A stretch of DNA of 64,000 nucleotides, taken from assembly GCF_017874615.1 (NCBI RefSeq), contig NZ_JAGIKV010000023.1, positions 1 through 64,000 on the forward strand, read 5' to 3'. Position 1 is the stretch's first letter. Each line of letters begins with the position of its first letter. Below, piece after piece: positions 1-9,402 of the stretch. Position numbers and translations under genes: made by a program. The notes under the pieces were generated by a model. That model ran no database searches, was not told where the DNA came from, and worked only from the letters and a program-made list of their open reading frames with translations. This DNA is from Paenibacillus xylanexedens. GTDB lineage: Bacteria > Bacillota > Bacilli > Paenibacillales > Paenibacillaceae.

Positions 1-90
1 AGCGTGCCAACCGTCGCTCGCATATGGACTCCCGCGCTTAGGGCTTCGGCGAAAAGCAGCATTTTGTGATGGGCTTGACAAAAACGTTCA

Positions 91-237
91 TAGCAGCGAA
101 TCTCAAACACGTTAATCTGGTGATGTTCCTCCAATTGGCGCTATTTCAATCGTTTTTGAGAGTAATAAGGTTACTGAGATTCGTTAGAATTCCAATAACG
201 CTAATTCAGTGCAAATAAGGCGTGTTGAGTTCGTTAG
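91..237. repeat. Interspersed repeat with TTCGTTAG cores 50 bp apart
   Basis: The 8-mer TTCGTTAG occurs at 180-187 and again at 230-237, a spacing of exactly 50 bp, each preceded by a similar block (AATAAGG...TGAG). A diverged unit in the opposite orientation (AGCGAATCTCAAACACGTTAA) begins near 94, so the whole forms a loose inverted repeat. The same architecture recurs at 27728-27922. It is non-coding and lies downstream of the amylase gene. Confidence 0.6.
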
Positions 238-267
238 GATGGAGTTTTAGTTGTACCTAGAAAAATG

Positions 268-314
268 CAAAAAACCACCTGAACACAGGCATGCATGCTC
301 TCCTGTTCAGGTGA
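268..314 (-). terminator. Rho-independent terminator of the amylase gene
   Basis: Read on the minus strand, arms CACCTGAACA and TGTTCAGGTG enclose a short loop and are followed by a run of T. It lies about 95 bp after the amylase stop codon. Confidence 0.8.
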
Positions 315-406
315 TTCAACGATCTATATATACTGTTTTTATACGGTCGGTATACTGTTTTCATATCAATCCGTGTATCTTTTATTATATTGCCTGGCAC
401 ATGCCG

Positions 407-1888
407 TTACTCAACGTCAGCGCAGTCCTCATTCTGTTCAGGAAGGGCCCATACCGAGACGCCTCCACCGCACACATGGAAGGTGGCCCATCCGTCTTCC
501 TCAATGGTAATCTGATCATCACAGCTCTTCGTCAGATCCACCCAGACTTCACCAGCACGATGCTCACCGATGAACATTCTCTTCTCACCGTCATCCCCGT
601 TGGAGATGACCACTGCACAACCGGAACCTTCGATTTCCTCTACGCCACGACGTACCCAGCCGATGGTATTCGCGTGATCGAAGTAATCTTCCTGCTCTCC
701 ATACGCCTTGTTGCAACGGGCAGACAGCAGAATGTCCAGAATTTCTTTTTTGCCATCCACAGGTTCAGGACCACCAATGCCATAATAATCCCCGTAAAAT
801 ACAACCGGATAACCATCGCGGCGTAATAGCGTCAACGCATAGGCGCTCGGCTTAAACCAGTCACCAATCCATGATTCTAACGCCTCATGAGGTTGGGAGT
901 CATGATTATCTACAAAAGTTACCGCATGGGTAGGATGGGTCTGCACCAAGGTGTCATCAAAAATTTTGGAAAGATCAAAGTCTCTGCCTTTAAGCGAAGC
1001 CTCATGCAACTTGTAGTGAAGAGACACATCAAACAGGTCGATCTGATAGTCTACCGTATCAAGGAATTCACGACATGCATCCAGGTTCGAGTTCCAGAAC
1101 TCACCTACGATGTAGAAATCCTGACCGCGTTTGCGGATCATCTCTGCTGCGAACTCCTTGATGAATTCGTGGTTGATATGCTTAATCGCATCCAGCCGGA
1201 ACCCACCACACTGGAGGGTATCGATCAGCCATTTCCCCCAATCGATCATCTCGCGCCGAACATCCGGGTGGTTATAATCTATATTGGCGAACATCAGATA
1301 GTCATAGTTGCCAAACTCATCATCGACATTCTCATTCCATTTTTTATTCTCTCCTGCGATGCGGAATACACCTGTTCGTTCTTCCCTGGCATCAAAGTCC
1401 GTGCCATTGAAGTGTTCAGAGTTCCATTTAAAAGAGGAGTATTGATCCCCGCGACCCGGGAATGTAAATTTGGTCCAGCCCTCAATTTCGAACGGCTCAG
1501 AAATTTCCTTCGTTCGATCATTGGGATCAACCTCAATCACTTTAAAAACTTCCGTCTCATCTGCTCCGGCCTTGTGATTCATAACCAGATCCACATAGAC
1601 GGCGATTCCGTTCTTCTGACACTCAGCAATGGCCTCTATCAGTTCCTGCTTGGTGCCATATTTGGTGCGTACGGTACCCTTCTGGTCAAATTCACCCAAA
1701 TCATACAGATCATATACACCATAACCTGTATCCTCAGCTGATACGGCTTTGGTCACAGGAGGCACCCATACCGTATCAATGCCTTTGGCTTTCAATTCCG
1801 GGGCCATTTCAGCCAGTCGCTTCCAATGATCTCCGTCTGCAGCCAGGTGCCATTCAAAAAACTGCATCATGGTATGATTTCTCTTCAT
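407..1888 (-). CDS. Cytosolic alpha-amylase, GH13
   Basis: This enzyme hydrolyses alpha-1,4-glucan bonds in starch or maltodextrin. At 493 residues with no signal peptide it matches the intracellular, E. coli AmyA-like subgroup of GH13. The start MMQFFEWHLAADGDHW region and the TIM-barrel motifs are intact: GFRLDAIKH supplies the nucleophile (Asp233), VGEFW the acid/base (Glu263) and FVDNHDS the transition-state Asp330. The ATG at 1888 follows a strong AAGGAGG. The gene is monocistronic, with its own terminator downstream, and likely acts on imported or stored glucans. The family call is firm; the exact substrate is inferred. Confidence 0.93.
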   Translation of the reverse strand: MKRNHTMMQFFEWHLAADGDHWKRLAEMAPELKAKGIDTVWVPPVTKAVSAEDTGYGVYDLYDLGEFDQKGTVRTKYGTKQELIEAIAECQKNGIAVYVDLVMNHKAGADETEVFKVIEVDPNDRTKEISEPFEIEGWTKFTFPGRGDQYSSFKWNSEHFNGTDFDAREERTGVFRIAGENKKWNENVDDEFGNYDYLMFANIDYNHPDVRREMIDWGKWLIDTLQCGGFRLDAIKHINHEFIKEFAAEMIRKRGQDFYIVGEFWNSNLDACREFLDTVDYQIDLFDVSLHYKLHEASLKGRDFDLSKIFDDTLVQTHPTHAVTFVDNHDSQPHEALESWIGDWFKPSAYALTLLRRDGYPVVFYGDYYGIGGPEPVDGKKEILDILLSARCNKAYGEQEDYFDHANTIGWVRRGVEEIEGSGCAVVISNGDDGEKRMFIGEHRAGEVWVDLTKSCDDQITIEEDGWATFHVCGGGVSVWALPEQNEDCADVE

Positions 1889-2091
1889 TATAACCGACCT
1901 CCTTGATTGCTTTCGAAGCGGACCGCGGAACGGATAGGGTAATCGCCGTTGTTCGTTCGTTGCTAACCAAGTTATAACCCTTTCACCCTACCCTTCAATC
2001 ATATAAAGGAAAGAAATCTGAGAAAAATGTTAAACTTCTTGGTTCAGCATTTGCCTGATTCCATTGAAATTGCTGTGGAAATGCATCATAT

Positions 2092-4404
2092 TCAAATTCG
2101 TTTATAGTCCCGCCACTCCTCGGGCAACAGGGAACGATAAGGTTCCTGGATAAAACGATCGTCGACCAGCACCAACACACCCCTGTCTTCCTCCGTCCGA
2201 ATCAGCCGTCCACCCGCTTGCAGCACCTTGTTCATACCCGGGAAAATATAGGCGTAATTGAATCCGTTGCGTCCTGTCCGATCATAGTAATCACGTAATA
2301 CGTTGTTCTCCAGACCAATCTGCGGCAGCCCCGCACCTACCACAACGACGCCATTCAAGCGGTCTCCCGGCAGATCGACACCTTCCGAGAATACACCACC
2401 CATAACGGCAAATACCAAGCGTGTTCGTTCAGGATTCGGCTGAAATCCATCCAAAAACTGCTCCCGTTCCAGTTCGTTCATGCCTTGCTTTTGTATGACC
2501 GTATCCGCTTCACTTGGCAGCTGTGCATAGGTTTCGTATATCTCCCGCATATAAGGATAAGAAGGGAAGAAGACCATTAAATTGCTGCGCGGCCACTCAC
2601 TTACCAGCTGTTGCAGCATCTCCGCAATGGGGCGCCGGGATTGCTCCCTGTCCTTATAACGCACGGATAAGGGCAGGAGTCTCACATCCAATTGTTCGCG
2701 CTGAAATGGAGATGGAATCTGCAATGTATAATCCTCTTCCTCTGCACCCAGCATATCCCGATAATAGCGAAGGGGTGACAATGTGGCCGAGAAATGAATG
2801 AGGGAGCGGAATCCTTTGGCCGTCTGACGAAGCAGTACCGAAGGATCGAGACAAAATAACTTCACTCTCACTTCACTTCGAACACACTCTGCATACGTAA
2901 TAAAACGTTCATCATACAGCTTGGCAATACGCAGGAAATTCTGTGCCGTGAAGTAGGCATCCAACAGCAGCTGATCCGTCTCGGCATTCCCCGAGCCACC
3001 TTCAACAAGACATTGCTCCGCAACCATGACAAAAGGTTCCAGTCGTTCAATCAGTTCCTCCGGTGCTTCCTGCTGGATGATCTTTCCTTCTTCTCCACCG
3101 TTTTTACGAAGGGTAATCAGATACTTATCAATGGCCCCGGTGTAGTCAACAATGGCTTTGGCAGCAGGCACACTGCTGTCCAGCGACTGAAACTCTCTTT
3201 TCACATCCAGAAATACTGCCTTCTCCAGCTCGGCGGAAAACATCATTCGGCCACGATCGACCAGATTATGCGCCTCGTCCACCAGTAACACCGTCTTGCG
3301 TTTCTGCTCCTCCAACATTCTTTTCAGAGAGATCCTTGGATCGAAAATATAGTTATAATCGCAGATCACCGCATCGGCTGCATACGCCGCATCCAGGGAA
3401 AACTCAAACGGACACACCCGATGTTTGCGCGCATACTGCTCGATGACCGGACGTGTCATCAACGTCTCATGTTCCAGCATGTCCAGCACGGCCTCGTTAA
3501 TACGGTCATAATATCCTTCACACATGCCGCATTGCCCCGTATCACAAGCTTCCTCTTCTTTAAAACATATCTTGTCCTTCGCGGTCAGACTGATCACATG
3601 CATCTTCAATCCTTCCGATTGCATCCGGGCAAAAGCTTCTTCTGCCGCCACCCGTGTCGTCGTCCTCGCGGTCAGATAGAACAATCGGCTCGCTTCGCCT
3701 TCGCCAATCGCTTTGACCGTGGGGAACAGCACGGACATCGTTTTACCAATGCCTGTTGGTGCTTTGGCCATCAATCCCTGACCCTCACGGATTGTCTTGT
3801 ATACGGCTCCTACCAGCTTCCGTTGCCCCTCCCGGTATTTGCGAAAAGGAAACGGCAGCTCTTTCACACTGATATCACGCTTTTCTTCATATGCAGCGAT
3901 CATCTCTGCATATGGCGCATAACCGGCAATCACTTCTGCCGCAAACTGCTCCAGTTCCTGTCGCTCTGCCATTCGGCGAAACCGTCTTTCTTCATGGGTT
4001 ACCGAATGCACATACGTCAACTGCACTTGCATGCGTGGTTCATCTTGCTGAACGGCGTACATGTAGGCATACATCATGGCCTGCGCCCAATGCACGGGAA
4101 GCCCCTCGCCCAGATCATCCAGATTGCCCGCAGTTGATTTGATCTCATCCACCGTCAACTGACCCTCCAACCGGATCAGGCCATCACATCGTCCCTCCAC
4201 CACATAGGTCAGATCCCCATGTTGAATCTCAGCTTCGAGCACAATCTCTTTCAGATCCTCTTCCGTGTACTCCTTCTGTACCCGCTGGTGAATTCGAGTT
4301 CCCTCTTGCATCGAGGCATTGGTCCGGAACCCTGGACGTATGCTGCCGCTGCGGTACACATACTCCACCAAAGGTCTAACCGATATCCGAATTGTTGTTG
4401 TCAT
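2092..4404 (-). CDS. DinG/Rad3-type helicase fused to PD-(D/E)XK nuclease-like domain
   Basis: This 770-residue protein is a predicted superfamily 2 DNA helicase of the XPD/DinG group. The N-terminal ~180 residues look like a RecB/Cas4-type nuclease fold (EGRCDGL, then VDEIKST). The helicase core has Walker A APTGIGKT (215-222), DEAH at about 376-379, and a cysteine set between them (CFKEEEACDTGQCGMC, later CPFEF) like the Fe-S domain of XPD. C-terminal motifs include GVFSEGVDLPG and QAGGRLIR. A role in DNA repair or replication-intermediate processing follows from the family. The gene stands alone; the ATG follows a modest GGGTGA. Confidence 0.85.
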   Translation of the reverse strand: MTTTIRISVRPLVEYVYRSGSIRPGFRTNASMQEGTRIHQRVQKEYTEEDLKEIVLEAEIQHGDLTYVVEGRCDGLIRLEGQLTVDEIKSTAGNLDDLGEGLPVHWAQAMMYAYMYAVQQDEPRMQVQLTYVHSVTHEERRFRRMAERQELEQFAAEVIAGYAPYAEMIAAYEEKRDISVKELPFPFRKYREGQRKLVGAVYKTIREGQGLMAKAPTGIGKTMSVLFPTVKAIGEGEASRLFYLTARTTTRVAAEEAFARMQSEGLKMHVISLTAKDKICFKEEEACDTGQCGMCEGYYDRINEAVLDMLEHETLMTRPVIEQYARKHRVCPFEFSLDAAYAADAVICDYNYIFDPRISLKRMLEEQKRKTVLLVDEAHNLVDRGRMMFSAELEKAVFLDVKREFQSLDSSVPAAKAIVDYTGAIDKYLITLRKNGGEEGKIIQQEAPEELIERLEPFVMVAEQCLVEGGSGNAETDQLLLDAYFTAQNFLRIAKLYDERFITYAECVRSEVRVKLFCLDPSVLLRQTAKGFRSLIHFSATLSPLRYYRDMLGAEEEDYTLQIPSPFQREQLDVRLLPLSVRYKDREQSRRPIAEMLQQLVSEWPRSNLMVFFPSYPYMREIYETYAQLPSEADTVIQKQGMNELEREQFLDGFQPNPERTRLVFAVMGGVFSEGVDLPGDRLNGVVVVGAGLPQIGLENNVLRDYYDRTGRNGFNYAYIFPGMNKVLQAGGRLIRTEEDRGVLVLVDDRFIQEPYRSLLPEEWRDYKRI

Positions 4405-4477
4405 ACGATCACCCGTTCTGTTTGTAGTGATTATACTTTATCATGAAAAGACGTACTCAAACCAGTTGACTCGCTGA

Positions 4478-5038
<561 letters not shown>

Positions 5039-5087
5039 CGAAATTGGGTCGCATCTGGCTTTTATCACAGTGGCCCATGTTTTTTCA

Positions 5088-5117
5088 AACCTCTTCCTGC
5101 ATGGAAGAGGTTTTTTG
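5088..5117 (+). terminator. Terminator after hmoB
   Basis: Perfect arms AACCTCTTCC and GGAAGAGGTT with a 5-nt loop are followed by T6 on the plus strand. Confidence 0.85.
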
Positions 5118-5209
5118 CCGTCAATTGTAGAAGGCTCTCATTTTTGACACAGCCATGCTCAGATAGGATAATACTTGTTAAATGAAACTTCGGAAGGGAA
5201 GGCGGTACC

Positions 5210-7192
5210 TTGTCACGCAGTTCACTCACCCGATTTCTAAGCGGACCGTTTATATTCTTTACCATTATCATGATGATCAAAAGTTCACTGGCCTGGATTG
5301 TTATCTTCGATGACATCCCTGTCTGGAAACCACTGCTGACCGAATTGCCGCTCATCTGGATCGGCTTCTGTCTAATTGAGTGGTTTGCTGCCAAGCGGCG
5401 AATGTGGATATACCTTGCCATGAATTTGCTGCTCTCAGGGATTTTCTTTGCAGCCATCATGTACTACAAATACTATGGCGTAATCGTTAACTATCACGCG
5501 TTGGCACAGGTGAATCAGGTGACCTCGGTCAAGAGCAGCATGTTTTCTTTGCTCGACCCCTATTATTTGTTTATTTTTGCAGACGTTCTGATTATCGGGG
5601 GGATACTCATTCGTCGTCGGATCAAGCTCGGGAGTACAGAACGTCCGAACCGCATTCCGCTTGAACGACGTGCCAGAAGAAGGGTTGCCTCGGTCATACT
5701 GACCTTGTCCATGATCCTGTGCATGCTTAACATCTATCCCAATCGGGCCAGCATGAGTGAGCTTACACAAGCAGAACAGATGGGCATCCTCGGTTACGAG
5801 GCGTATACCATCCTGGATCGACCTGATAAACCTGTGCCCATCGCTCACATTGATCAGACTGACATCGACCAACTGAAACAAACGACCGAACTTCCTGCGA
5901 TTGTGGAGAAGGGTGCCGCGAACGGACGCAATGTGATTATGCTCCAGTTGGAATCGTTCCAGAACTTTCTGATTGGATTAGAGGTAGATGGACAAGAGAT
6001 TACGCCTAATCTGAATCAATTGGCTAGACAGAGCCTGTATTTTCCGAACTTCTATCAGCAAGTGGGACAGGGAAATACATCAGATGCAGAATTTGTTGTG
6101 AACACATCGTTCTACACCCCACCGAACGGGGCAGCAACGACTGTATATGCGGATAAAGCTCTGCCGAGTCTACCCAAATTGATGTCAGCAAACGGATATC
6201 AGACAGCTACATTCCATACAAATGATGTTCGTTTCTGGAATCGGGATCAGATATACAAGGCACTTGGATTCGACCAGTATTATGATATTGATTATTTCGG
6301 CACACAGGACTCTATCGCCTTTTCGGCCTCGGACGAGGTTCTGTATTCCAAAACACTGGATAAGCTGGAATCCATGCAGTCTTCGGGTGATCCCTTCTAT
6401 GCCCATATCAACTCCATGTCAGCCCACCACCCGTACACTTTACCTAAAAACAAAGTGAAGCTGACGCTGCCAGAGCGTTACAAGGATACGTTGCCCGGTG
6501 ATTATTTGATATCACAGTATTATGCGGATGAGGCAGTTGGACAGTTGATTGCTGGATTGAAAGAACGAGGATTATGGGAAAATAGCTTGTTCGTCTTGTA
6601 CGGGGATCACCTGGGGCTTCCCATCTACTCACTGGATCGGGATGACGAAGTCCTTATGAAAGAGTTGTATGGTCGGGAATACACATCAGCAGATATGATT
6701 AATATTCCACTCATTATCTCGGCCCCGGGCGTTACCCCGAGTGTACAACTGGAACAGATCGGAGGCCAGGTGGACATTCTGCCAACGATTGCCGGACTCA
6801 CCGGAGTATCACTGAAGGACCAATTACACTTCGGACAGGATTTGTTACACGAAGGCGGAAATCTCCTACCCGAACGTTATTACCTTCCTTCCGGGTCAGT
6901 GCTAAACGATGCTTCTCTCTTCATACCGGCGAAAGGATACGGGGACGGAACACATTATTCCCTAGCTGATGCGGGCAGACAGGATGAAGGGCAACAGCAG
7001 ATGAATGTTCCGTCAGAAGATACGACGAAGATTTCGGGAGATGAGGAATTTCCAACTATCGCCACGCCCAATAACAGTGTGGTGCCCTCTTCACGGTTTA
7101 TAACGAAGGAACAATATGATCGGGCATTGGATCTTGCGCACTTGTCCAACAGTTATTTGAGCCAGTTACCGGATCGAAAAGCTACACAATAA
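5210..7192 (+). CDS. LTA synthase family membrane sulfatase
   Basis: This is a 660-residue polyglycerolphosphate (lipoteichoic acid) synthase-like enzyme. Five or so hydrophobic helices in the first ~170 residues anchor an extracellular sulfatase-fold domain. Family active-site elements are present: Glu248 in LESF, the Thr290 nucleophile in QGNTSDAEF, VRFWNRDQIYKALGF, SAHHPY, and Asp466-His467 in YGDHLG. The start is TTG at 5210, supported by GAAGGGAAGG just upstream; the nearby ATG at 5182 is out of frame. The C-terminal ~70 residues after the fold are polar and variable. It runs convergently into a lipoprotein gene with only 20 bp between. LtaS, YfnI-type and YqgS-type paralogues cannot be separated from sequence alone. 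Confidence 0.9.
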   Translation: MSRSSLTRFLSGPFIFFTIIMMIKSSLAWIVIFDDIPVWKPLLTELPLIWIGFCLIEWFAAKRRMWIYLAMNLLLSGIFFAAIMYYKYYGVIVNYHALAQVNQVTSVKSSMFSLLDPYYLFIFADVLIIGGILIRRRIKLGSTERPNRIPLERRARRRVASVILTLSMILCMLNIYPNRASMSELTQAEQMGILGYEAYTILDRPDKPVPIAHIDQTDIDQLKQTTELPAIVEKGAANGRNVIMLQLESFQNFLIGLEVDGQEITPNLNQLARQSLYFPNFYQQVGQGNTSDAEFVVNTSFYTPPNGAATTVYADKALPSLPKLMSANGYQTATFHTNDVRFWNRDQIYKALGFDQYYDIDYFGTQDSIAFSASDEVLYSKTLDKLESMQSSGDPFYAHINSMSAHHPYTLPKNKVKLTLPERYKDTLPGDYLISQYYADEAVGQLIAGLKERGLWENSLFVLYGDHLGLPIYSLDRDDEVLMKELYGREYTSADMINIPLIISAPGVTPSVQLEQIGGQVDILPTIAGLTGVSLKDQLHFGQDLLHEGGNLLPERYYLPSGSVLNDASLFIPAKGYGDGTHYSLADAGRQDEGQQQMNVPSEDTTKISGDEEFPTIATPNNSVVPSSRFITKEQYDRALDLAHLSNSYLSQLPDRKATQ

Positions 7193-7212
7193 TTGAATCT
7201 TTTCACTCGAAC

Positions 7213-7773
7213 TCATCCATTCGTGAGCAGACCATCAAAGAGCCAGTTGCCTTCCTCAGAACGAATGAAATAGAAATCCAATGCACCGTTTCCATCAGAC
7301 CATACTGTAGCCATATGTAACATGACACGATCTGAATCCAGAGGATTAAATCCACGGTACTCCAAATTATTCAGGCTAACGTTATGCAGAAAAGGGACTT
7401 CGTAATCCCCCTGTTCCAGTTTCGAAATAATGATATTGTTCTGCTGCGATATTTCTATGTTCGGAGAAGACACCGATTCAAGATATGTATAGTTATTGGA
7501 TTGCATCGCCGCCATCAGTTTAAACGTTATGTTCAGCGTTTCTCTTAAACTTTCTATTTCTTCTTGCTCTTTTGCGTCTTTTTCATCTTTTTTCTTCTGG
7601 TTGTTCCGTACCTGCTCCTTCAGCAGTTCATTTTCCTTCCGCATTTGTTCGGTATTTATGGCATCCTTGCGTTCCTTCTCCTGTACATCTGGTAGTGAAG
7701 CATCGTCACTCGAATTACAGGCTGTTAAAAATAAAGCGAGTATCCATATCAACAAGATTCTGCTTTTTCTCAT
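7213..7773 (-). CDS. Predicted lipoprotein of unknown function
   Basis: This 186-residue protein starts with a lipoprotein signal peptide; LTAC at residues 16-19 fits a lipobox, so the mature protein is predicted to be lipid-anchored outside the membrane. A charged coiled-coil follows (about residues 35-75, rich in Glu/Lys: NELLKEQVRNNQKKKDEKD). The C-terminal half resembles a compact alpha/beta domain ending in WSDGNGALDFYFIRSEEGNWLFDGLL, suggestive of NTF2-like folds but not diagnostic. Start ATG follows GGGGGG. I do not recognise the family. Confidence 0.7.
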   Translation of the reverse strand: MRKSRILLIWILALFLTACNSSDDASLPDVQEKERKDAINTEQMRKENELLKEQVRNNQKKKDEKDAKEQEEIESLRETLNITFKLMAAMQSNNYTYLESVSSPNIEISQQNNIIISKLEQGDYEVPFLHNVSLNNLEYRGFNPLDSDRVMLHMATVWSDGNGALDFYFIRSEEGNWLFDGLLTNG

Positions 7774-7881
7774 CTAATCCCCCCCTTAATAATAATGAAT
7801 AGAAACACATATCTTCCATATTTATGGTAACATATCCCATACAAAAGAAAATACTATCTTGTTTATTCTGAAAAATAAACA

Positions 7882-7918
7882 AAAAAAGACCCGAACCCTG
7901 TTAGTCCGGGCTCGGGTC
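7882..7918 (-). terminator. Terminator of the amidohydrolase/GNAT operon
   Basis: On the minus strand, GACCCGAGCCCGG pairs with the following CAGGGTTCGGGTC and runs into T7, just after the stop of the last GNAT gene. Confidence 0.85.
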
Positions 7919-7928
7919 GTTCATATGA

Positions 7929-8600
7929 TTACAACGGCAGTAGCGCAACCGACTTGCGAGCAGTCAATTGCTCTACCATGGCAAGCCATTCCTGCGGTTT
8001 GTTAGGAAGCACAGCATAATATCGATTCAGGAAATCAGCCACCAGGCTTGCTGGCAGTTCACCGAGCGACTCATCGCCTGGCATGAAGCACAGGTCCAAG
8101 CCGCCAACCGCTTCACCGTCACCTTGCCAAGATGGATGAACATATGGGAAGTCCAGACGCTGATATCCCAGATGAGACAGCACTTCGCGACGCACATACG
8201 GGTCCATCGGCTTGATGCCGCCAAACTCGTGATCCTGACTCAGATAAGGGTTATAGATTTCGGCAAACATGCCGAACAATTCTTTCCCGTTTGCTGCAGC
8301 CAGCTTTTGCAGATCACGCTTGCGGTGATTCGCCAGGAAACTGCCGATCCCCAGTCCTTCGCGCCCAATAATCGTAAAGTCCGTCATGGCTACGTTCCAA
8401 TCCTCGTAATAACGGTACTCTGTCGCTCCAACAACCTGTCCCTCATGCACAGCCACGAACACCCGAATACCCGGATCTTCCAGGGGTTCTTCCCACAGGG
8501 GGAAGTCCAGCACTTCTTCCCGCGGGAAAATCTCCTGCATCAACTTGTGCATTTGGGCAAACAATGGATCTTTAATGGATGTAATGCGCGTGAATTCCAT
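7929..8600 (-). CDS. GNAT-like acetyltransferase, last gene of operon
   Basis: This 223-residue protein looks like a GNAT acetyltransferase by its pattern of strands (RVFVAVHEGQVVGATEYRYYEDWNVAMTDFTIIGREGLGIGSFLANHRKRDL, where GLGIGSFL fits the acetyl-CoA loop). I chose the ATG at 8600 because GAGGGGG lies 9 bp upstream; the in-frame ATG at 8642 has no such site. It lies 46 bp after the preceding GNAT gene and ends at a strong terminator, so it is probably co-transcribed with the amidohydrolase and GNAT genes upstream. Substrate unknown. Confidence 0.75.
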   Translation of the reverse strand: MEFTRITSIKDPLFAQMHKLMQEIFPREEVLDFPLWEEPLEDPGIRVFVAVHEGQVVGATEYRYYEDWNVAMTDFTIIGREGLGIGSFLANHRKRDLQKLAAANGKELFGMFAEIYNPYLSQDHEFGGIKPMDPYVRREVLSHLGYQRLDFPYVHPSWQGDGEAVGGLDLCFMPGDESLGELPASLVADFLNRYYAVLPNKPQEWLAMVEQLTARKSVALLPL

Positions 8601-8646
8601 GAATAAATACCCCCTCGATTGATAATGTATTTCATTTAACATTTCT

Positions 8647-9321
8647 TTATCTGAACGGATTCTGCCACTCCATCAGGGCTGCATAGTTGCAGGATTCCTC
8701 ATCGTCCAGATAGTCTGCGGTCACACCAACAGGCATGCGGCCACAGCGAAGCAGGAACGATATCACCGGGTCACGTCTCTCTCCCGCTGCTACCTGATCC
8801 AGATATTCCTGCGCAGACAGTTGGTCTGCAACCAGGTGATAACCGGGCATTCTACCCGCACCTAGTAACCGATCCATCCCCTGAGCGATGACAAGGTGGT
8901 ACATCGCCTGCATCATAAGCTGAGCCAGTCCCCACTTGCGATACTTTGGACGAACACAGAGATCCACAATATACAGCGTGTTGCCATCTGGCTGGTGGTT
9001 ACGAATATATCCGTCATCCGTTACTTTGGCCCAGGTATGACTTGCTGGATGTGCAGGGTCCCACTGCATCCGTAGCGAAGTCATTGAGCCAGCCAACTCT
9101 CCATCCACTTCAATACAGATGGCACCCTCCGGGTAATGCTGCACATGACTGGTGAGCTGCTCGTGACTCCAGAGCAGTTCTTCCGGATAAGGAGGAGGGA
9201 AACTCTCCGCCTGAATGCGAATGAGTTCCTCAAAGTCGGATGCAACATAATTGCGAACGACTACTTTTACCCTTTTGCCACTTCGCTCCGGGTCGGTGAT
9301 CAGCATTTCTTTGGTATACAT
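8647..9321 (-). CDS. GNAT acetyltransferase (YhcX N-domain-like)
   Basis: This is a 224-residue GNAT N-acetyltransferase. The core reads YIVDLCVRPKYRKWGLAQLMMQAMYHLV, with the acetyl-CoA binding pattern (RxxGLA) and a preceding strand pair. The C-terminal half (DRLLGAGRMPGYH) resembles the GNAT half of B. subtilis YhcX, in which a GNAT domain precedes a carbon-nitrogen hydrolase domain in one chain (from memory). Here the hydrolase is a separate gene 81 bp upstream, so the domain order is reversed. The start ATG follows GGGGGGA. The acceptor substrate is unknown. Confidence 0.82.
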   Translation of the reverse strand: MYTKEMLITDPERSGKRVKVVVRNYVASDFEELIRIQAESFPPPYPEELLWSHEQLTSHVQHYPEGAICIEVDGELAGSMTSLRMQWDPAHPASHTWAKVTDDGYIRNHQPDGNTLYIVDLCVRPKYRKWGLAQLMMQAMYHLVIAQGMDRLLGAGRMPGYHLVADQLSAQEYLDQVAAGERRDPVISFLLRCGRMPVGVTADYLDDEESCNYAALMEWQNPFR

Positions 9322-9402
9322 GTTGCCGGGTCCCCCCTTTCCACTGACAAAATGAATTCTAATAAAAGTTCCTTTGTCCTTTTCGGTTATAAAAGCAGTT
9401 CG

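Larger units (their letters stand above)
1..406. other. Gene-free left edge of the window
   Basis: I see no credible gene here. The stretch holds a Paenibacillus-type interspersed repeat at about 91-237 and the transcription terminator of the amylase gene at 268-314, each listed separately. Positions 1-90 show nothing I can interpret. Confidence 0.6.

Noticed and set aside
251-826. Plus-strand open frame over the end of the amylase gene
   Set aside because: It is antisense to the conserved amylase C-terminus and lacks a ribosome site.
1889-2000. CcpA (cre) site before the amylase gene
   Set aside because: A loosely similar sequence near 1905-1920 deviates too far from the cre consensus.
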